From positions 15,932,370-15,996,369 of the forward strand of contig NC_045140.1 in the NCBI RefSeq assembly GCF_008831285.2: a stretch of 64,000 nt of DNA. Reading direction: 5' to 3'. The DNA comes from Nymphaea colorata. Its lineage: Eukaryota > Streptophyta > Magnoliopsida > Nymphaeales > Nymphaeaceae. Of the stretch, positions 58,641 to 64,000 are shown in pieces; position 1 is the first letter of the stretch, and each line of letters opens with the position of its first letter. Made by a program: the position numbers and the translations under genes. The notes under the pieces are model-generated. The model was not told where the DNA came from. It was given only the letters and a program-made list of their open reading frames with translations, and did not search any database.

Positions 58641-60520
58641 TTTTGTCCCTGATCTAAATATGTGGTTTCTACCAATTTTCCTATGTTTATATAAAAAAAA
58701 AATTTGGCAGGAGAGGGAAAATCAAAACATGTTTGAGATTCAGATCAACTAAACACATAAAAACTAATTTGGTACAGTAAAAGAATGGCTAACTCCCATC
58801 CCCTTGTACTTTACTTACTAGTAATTAGCTAGCTGGTACTGAAGGTCATTCGGAAAAGCACCCTAAACTTAAGGAGAAAGGAAGTGGAGATCTTAAATGT
58901 CAAATCTAAGTAACTTGCAGCTGGCTTGTCCATGTCATGTGGGCATGAAATTTGAAGTGTTCTTGTGAAGTCGCATCTCAAGCTCGAGAGACTCACTCAC
59001 CTATCAAGCAGAACCAACTCAGCTTCTGGATTGTGGTCTCCTTGGAGCCCTACTTTTTCATCCTCTAACTTCCACAATTATACATGAACATAACATGAGA
59101 GAGAGAAAGAGAGATTGAGAGAGAGAGAGAATGGGGTGGGTGGAAGGTGGTAGTGGGTGGAATTATCTGGCCAGAGCCAGACTTTCCCCCCTGGCCATTG
59201 TGGACTTGACGGTGACAGAAAGACTGGCTAGTTGGGAGATATCTCCTAGTTGCAAACTAGGGCCTCTCTCTTTCTCTCTCGCCGTGTCTCTCTCTGAGAA
59301 TGACTAAAGGGGAACTAAACTAAAGTTGGGTATCCCACTGTAGCAGGACTTGAGAGGAAACCAGGTCTTGAAATCAGTGTAGAAATGCCATTGCAGCTGG
59401 AAGAGATGAAGATGGAGAGCTTTCAGGTGGGTCTTATGAAAAGCTTCAGGAGCAGCAAGGACAGTCCCGCTGCTTCTGTAGAAAAGATTCTCTTTCGGCT
59501 TTCAGATGCGGCCATTCAAACTTAAAAGCTAGAGTCGATCATTAACTTAAATGATACGGTATACAGATGTACATGTACGACTTTAACTTTAGAATCTGAT
59601 ATTTATTTCATAATTCGGACACTTCCTTTACATATATATATATATATATATATATATGTTCTCTCGATCTTCACACGTATCATCAACCAGCTCCTCGATG
59701 ATGTAACCAGATAATGAATTGTTGCCCAATCAAGAATTCGTATTCCCTGCATAAGTTGTTTCCTCCTACTGGTTTACTTTGATTTAACAACGTGTTGAGA
59801 TTTGTCCTCAAACAAATTAGTGCCTCCTGAGAATACTTGAATGGGCTAAAGATCATAATTTGTCCCATTTTGGTTCTTGAAAGCAGGAGAGAATTGACAT
59901 TTAATGATTATTAAAGTTACATAAAAGCCTTAATTTCTTATCTGAAATCTCTAGCTCTTGCAAATCTCTCTCTCTCGCTCTAGAAACACGCGAATCTTCC
60001 TCACGTAAATCGCATGATTCGATATGCCAATCTTGAAGATACGTGCCATTAAGCAATCTACGTACGATTTTAGTTTAATATTTTGATCGCCCATTCAAGC
60101 AGTTGAATCCGGTCTACACAACTATTTCCGAGGACGAAGAGCAACATTCTAAGGTGTAAATCCTCCGCACTCAACAGTAGCTAGAAAAGATACAGGTTCT
60201 GTTTGTTGAAGTCGAGCAATATTAACGAAACGGATTGAGTTTTCTGAGTGTCTTTCCTTTCGACATGGTAACTTTGTGTTTCATACAATAAATGCCTTTC
60301 CTATGTTTCAGTGATTGAGAAAATCTGCGACATACAGATACAGAAGCATCCTTATCTGTAAAGCATTCATGATATTTCTAAAAAGATGAACAGAAAAGGG
60401 GACACTGGCAACGTGGCCATATATATATATTCTTGCGAAACGCCACCATCATAACCTTTCAGCGTATGTCTAATTTCAAAGGTCCGATAAATATCGCTCT
60501 CTCCGCCCTCATCATTCCAG
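58641..60520. other. Gene-free stretch with GA/CT and TA runs
   Basis: GA runs at 59098-59130, CT run near 59266-59280, and (TA)n at 59635-59657. No coding or known miRNA sequence was recognised. Confidence 0.4.
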
Positions 60521-60705
60521 TTTCATCAAATCAAACATCTTTTTCGCTCCCATTGGACTAACTGCAGAACCAACATCAGAGTTCTTTACCTTTTTCCTTC
60601 CCTTCTTTGGAAGACCAAACTCAGCACCATCATTCTGCTGCTTCTTTCGCTCGCTTTTTTGCTGGTGGAGATTGTGCAAAGTACTGTTCATAATTGATCC
60701 TTGCC
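60520..60705 (-). CDS. Unidentified short basic ORF
   Basis: On the - strand an ATG at 60690 opens M-N-S-T-L-H-N-L-H-Q-Q-K-S-E-R-K-K-Q-Q-N, continues D-G-A-E-F-G-L-P-K-K-G-R-K-K, and ends at a stop near 60514. The Lys/Arg/Gln-rich composition and P-K-K-G-R-K-K look like a nuclear-localisation or DNA-binding peptide, and the text does not look like random AT-rich translation. I do not recognise the family. It may be one exon of a decayed or unannotated gene. Confidence 0.25.
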
Positions 60706-60779
60706 AATATGATGCAGAGCACGAAAGCAGGTAGCGATGGAAGCGGAAGGTGCTTTTTCATCGAGACAGCCTTCTACAT

Positions 60780-60976
60780 GGTGGATCATGATTCGCGGAA
60801 AGAGGGTTTCAAAAGAAGAAAAAGAAAAGAGTCCTGCGATAAAAGGAGAGGGGGAGAGAGAGAAAGGAATAAGGCTGAAAAGGATAGGCCTGATTCTAAG
60901 GGTGCAAGGACAAAAGCAAAAGGTTGGTCGACCAAGGAAACGCCGTTGGCATAATGATAACCAACGTTTTCTATGA
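60780..60976 (+). CDS. Unidentified basic ORF with AT-hook-like motif
   Basis: The + strand frame ending at 60976 is highly basic and includes Q-K-Q-K-V-G-R-P-R-K-R-R-W-H-N. G-R-P-R-K-R resembles an AT-hook core. No start in good context and no family match were found, and purine-rich composition alone could create such a peptide. Low confidence. Confidence 0.15.
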
Positions 60977-62142
60977 GTAAAAACGAAGATTCGTTTCGGG
61001 AAGAAAACACAAGAGCAAGGGATGCAGAAAAGGGAAAAAAGAACAAACGCTAAAAACTGAGAGGTGGCACACCCCTCCGTCCTCATAATGCTCAAGGACA
61101 ATGAGGAAACTAATTCATTGTTCTTCGTCGACTGGATGAAATCTAAGATGGGTTCCTTGTCAAGATCTATTTAATTACATGAATCAGCCCTTAAACCAGA
61201 TTCTTCTTGAAAAAAATACACTTTACAATGAACAAGGCTGCCGTCGATCGGATTCCGGCGATGTGATCACCGCTGCCCACAAGACATGGGCGGCGATGAA
61301 TCATCCACACCATCAACTAGGATTAGCAGACTAATGCAAATATAGAATCTCAATGAGGGAAGGAGTTTACAGCTCTAAATCTTCTCTTGTACAGCCAATT
61401 TTTTTGTTGAATAAAAGGCTTGCCGAGACCTTATTCCCTGCAGATTCGCATCGGAAAGAGTGAAGGAGAATTTAGCGGATGCTACTTGCTGCAGGTAACA
61501 TGCATATCCTCGTAGCCAAGAAATTACTCGACACATAGAATAAGTAAATAACAGTGATACTTCTCTCTTTTTTTTCGGGTGGAAACTGAATAAATTATGA
61601 ACTTGGTAAGAGATCGTTTTTAAGAATGGCATGCTTTAATTTGCCTAATAATATCTGAAAACCGGTTTCACAATTTTTCCTACCAGTTTTTTTCCAGTGT
61701 GGAACAAGAGATCGATTCACAAATGGAAGATTTGCATAGAATAACAATTTTTTCGTTGCCAATTCACGATGAGTCTTCATTAAAAAAAAACAGCGTTTGA
61801 CAGATTTAAACCCTGGATGGAAGGAGAAATGGAAGAGCTTTGGCTCTCTGCCGCTGTGAGATTAGTTTTCCACTCACCCAATTATTTCTAAAAGCTGAGA
61901 CTTTCGGTATCGATTCGTATGTATTGACAATTTTAGTTTTTTTTAATGGAAAAACAATATTCTTTTGTTATTGCTTTAGTCAATTATTTGCCAATATGGA
62001 GCTGAATTGGCCAATAAGAACTTCTTAAGATTTAGTTGAGCCCCATATCGCCTTATACTGACAGATCCCACTGGACGGTTGCAGTGAGGGACCAATGCCA
62101 CGGGGTCTATATGTACCAGCATTATTAACATTGATCTGGGTA

Positions 62143-62534
<392 letters not shown>

Positions 62535-62569
62535 AAAGTTGGTAAAAGCCTTGAAATTAATCATTAAAG

Positions 62570-62740
62570 TATCTTTTCTGCAATCTAACGTTATAGATAT
62601 GATCTTAAGAACGATCCAATGAGAAACATATATTAAGTTAGTCATTTTTTTATAATGTTTTTTAATAATAAAAAGCATCAAAATTTTGATAGTAGAAAAG
62701 ATCAATTTTTTAACAATTAAAAATAGCTTAAACTAAAACA
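62570..62740 (+). repeat. Dispersed AT-rich repeat, copy 2
   Basis: Counterpart of 58440-58640 in opposite orientation (tgcaatctaacgttatagat, tatattaagttagtcatttt, catcaaaattttgatagtag). It directly follows the TA/TG microsatellite. Confidence 0.7.
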
Positions 62741-64000
62741 TGATTTACACAACATTAGTGTCTATAAACACATTAATAAGTTTACATTTTGTTTGAAATA
62801 CATGTTAATGCAAGTTTAAGAGATCTGGTTTTTATCCATTATCCAAGTGGTGTAGTATTTTTATTACTATATATACAAACACGAACAAACCATTGAAAGA
62901 TGGGTACGCCGGTAACCTTTGTGGTAGACACCGAGCTGGGCCCTCTTAGCTCACCCCAGTGGTTGTCAAGGCTGAAGAGACCAAAGTCAGGTCCATGTCC
63001 ACCAAAAGCCCGACCTGGATCTTGTCAGGCCAAACCAGGGCCCTTTAACAGTTCATGAGCTGAGGTCCCAAGTACGGCTGGACCAAGCCTGCGGGCTTCC
63101 ATTTGGTGAGACTTTGGATCGTTAGCGCAACCACATAAGCACCTTCCGGTGGTAAAAACTTAGGAGATCTGATAAAGAATTTCGACTGTAGATCTATTAT
63201 TGAGTCCAATTAGTATCTGGAACTTAGTATTGGGAGCTGTTTGTGGTTCACTGTGTATATATAATGTATATACTTGGTGCATTACTTAGAAGCGATTCAT
63301 CTTAATAGGAAAATGGCATGCATGGTAGGAGATGAAGAGGCATGACGATGGACCTTAATGATGAAAGAAGGCATGCAGCACTCGTGGATGAAACTGGTAG
63401 TGCTCTCAAACTCAAACGAGTGCATGGTCGTCACATGGTGGTGGAATGGTGAGAGCATGCGAGATGCTCAGAGTATGGAGCTCCTGCGAAGCTATCCATG
63501 GCGGGGATCGTCTCTGTGGAGCTATGGTGCACTAGGGTTTGCAGTGGCTACCAAGATCGGCTTTGGTGGCAGCGAGCAGCAGGAGGAAGAAAAAGAGGAA
63601 GAGGATAACAACGAATGGGCATGACAGAGAGTAAGATTACAACATAGTGAAAGGGATAGGTGGTGTTGGACTGCTAGGCAATTGGAGATGGATCTGAGTC
63701 GCACTTTTAGAAATATTCAGCTATGAACAGATCGGGTGTGGCAGGCCTCTAGACCTTAGGAGCAGGCAGATCTGTTCCTTCTCTCTTGTTTTTTTGTTCT
63801 GTTTGTTTTTTATTCCTAAAAAGTGCACTCAGGTTCTTGTGGCTGAATGGAGTAAAACAAGAAGTTACTGTTTCAGATTTGGAAGTTTTTCATTTGGGAG
63901 CATGCTTGCATCCATAGTCTTAAAAGGGGGGTTTTCATTTTCTGCTTTGCCTAAGTGGTAGCCTGGTAGTGGCACTAGAAAGAGGAAAGCAATTTCAAAA
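62741..64000. other. Right end of window, no supported gene
   Basis: A GC-richer patch at 62900-63110 (gagctgggccctcttagctc) has a repeat-like look. An ORF at 63358-63624 is open and ends in an acidic Glu run, but has no recognised homology. Nothing is called. Confidence 0.35.

Noticed and set aside
58840..59520. Conserved plant microRNA precursor
   Set aside because: I compared the stretch with the mature sequences of common families (156, 159/319, 160, 164-169, 171, 172, 390-399) as I recall them and saw no match.

Overview
The window is nuclear DNA of a flowering plant. It has GT-AG introns, a GC-rich intronless GRAS gene in AT-rich surroundings, plant-specific gene families, many GA/CT and TA microsatellites, and MITEs with 8-bp target duplications. 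The GC-rich SHORT-ROOT-like gene would fit a monocot or an early-diverging angiosperm, but the species cannot be fixed from the sequence. No tRNA, rRNA, CRISPR array or bacterial-type operon was seen.

Only two genes look intact, both on the + strand: a GH43 exo-beta-1,3-galactosidase-like Golgi protein (about 42.0-45.9 kb, at least two coding exons and an alternative third) and a SHORT-ROOT-type GRAS transcription factor (51.87-53.39 kb, one exon, long CT-rich leader).

Most of the rest is a graveyard of gene pieces and transposons. At 0-9 kb the - strand carries broken pieces of four unrelated families: SufS-type cysteine desulfurase, LRR-VIII receptor kinase, kinesin-7, and a mitochondrial-type Rossmann protein whose three exons sit between two halves of the kinesin. 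At 12.0-13.7 kb lies a degenerate nested tandem array, and just before it a possible phosphoserine aminotransferase scrap. At 14.3-14.7 kb is a frameshifted ribosomal protein uL2 pseudogene followed by a second uL2 N-terminus.

From 16.8 to 32.8 kb the main structure is a 6-7 kb direct duplication. Copy A abuts a 100-N gap, and part of the pair is nearly identical, so it may be an assembly artefact. It carries a hAT-like MITE, a CACTA-like fold-back and MOB1 remnants; a third MOB1 piece lies at 33.9-34.3 kb. Between the copies are an HIR (band 7) fragment and a fragment resembling an endogenous caulimovirid, split from its left flank by a hAT-like MITE. A second copy of that MITE is at 38.5 kb. 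A Ty1/copia remnant lies at 35.8-36.7 kb.

The last 10 kb has no recognisable gene. It holds an AT-rich inverted repeat near 62.3 kb and an inverted pair of a dispersed repeat at 58.4 and 62.6 kb. The genes do not form a pathway; the main interest is genome turnover.
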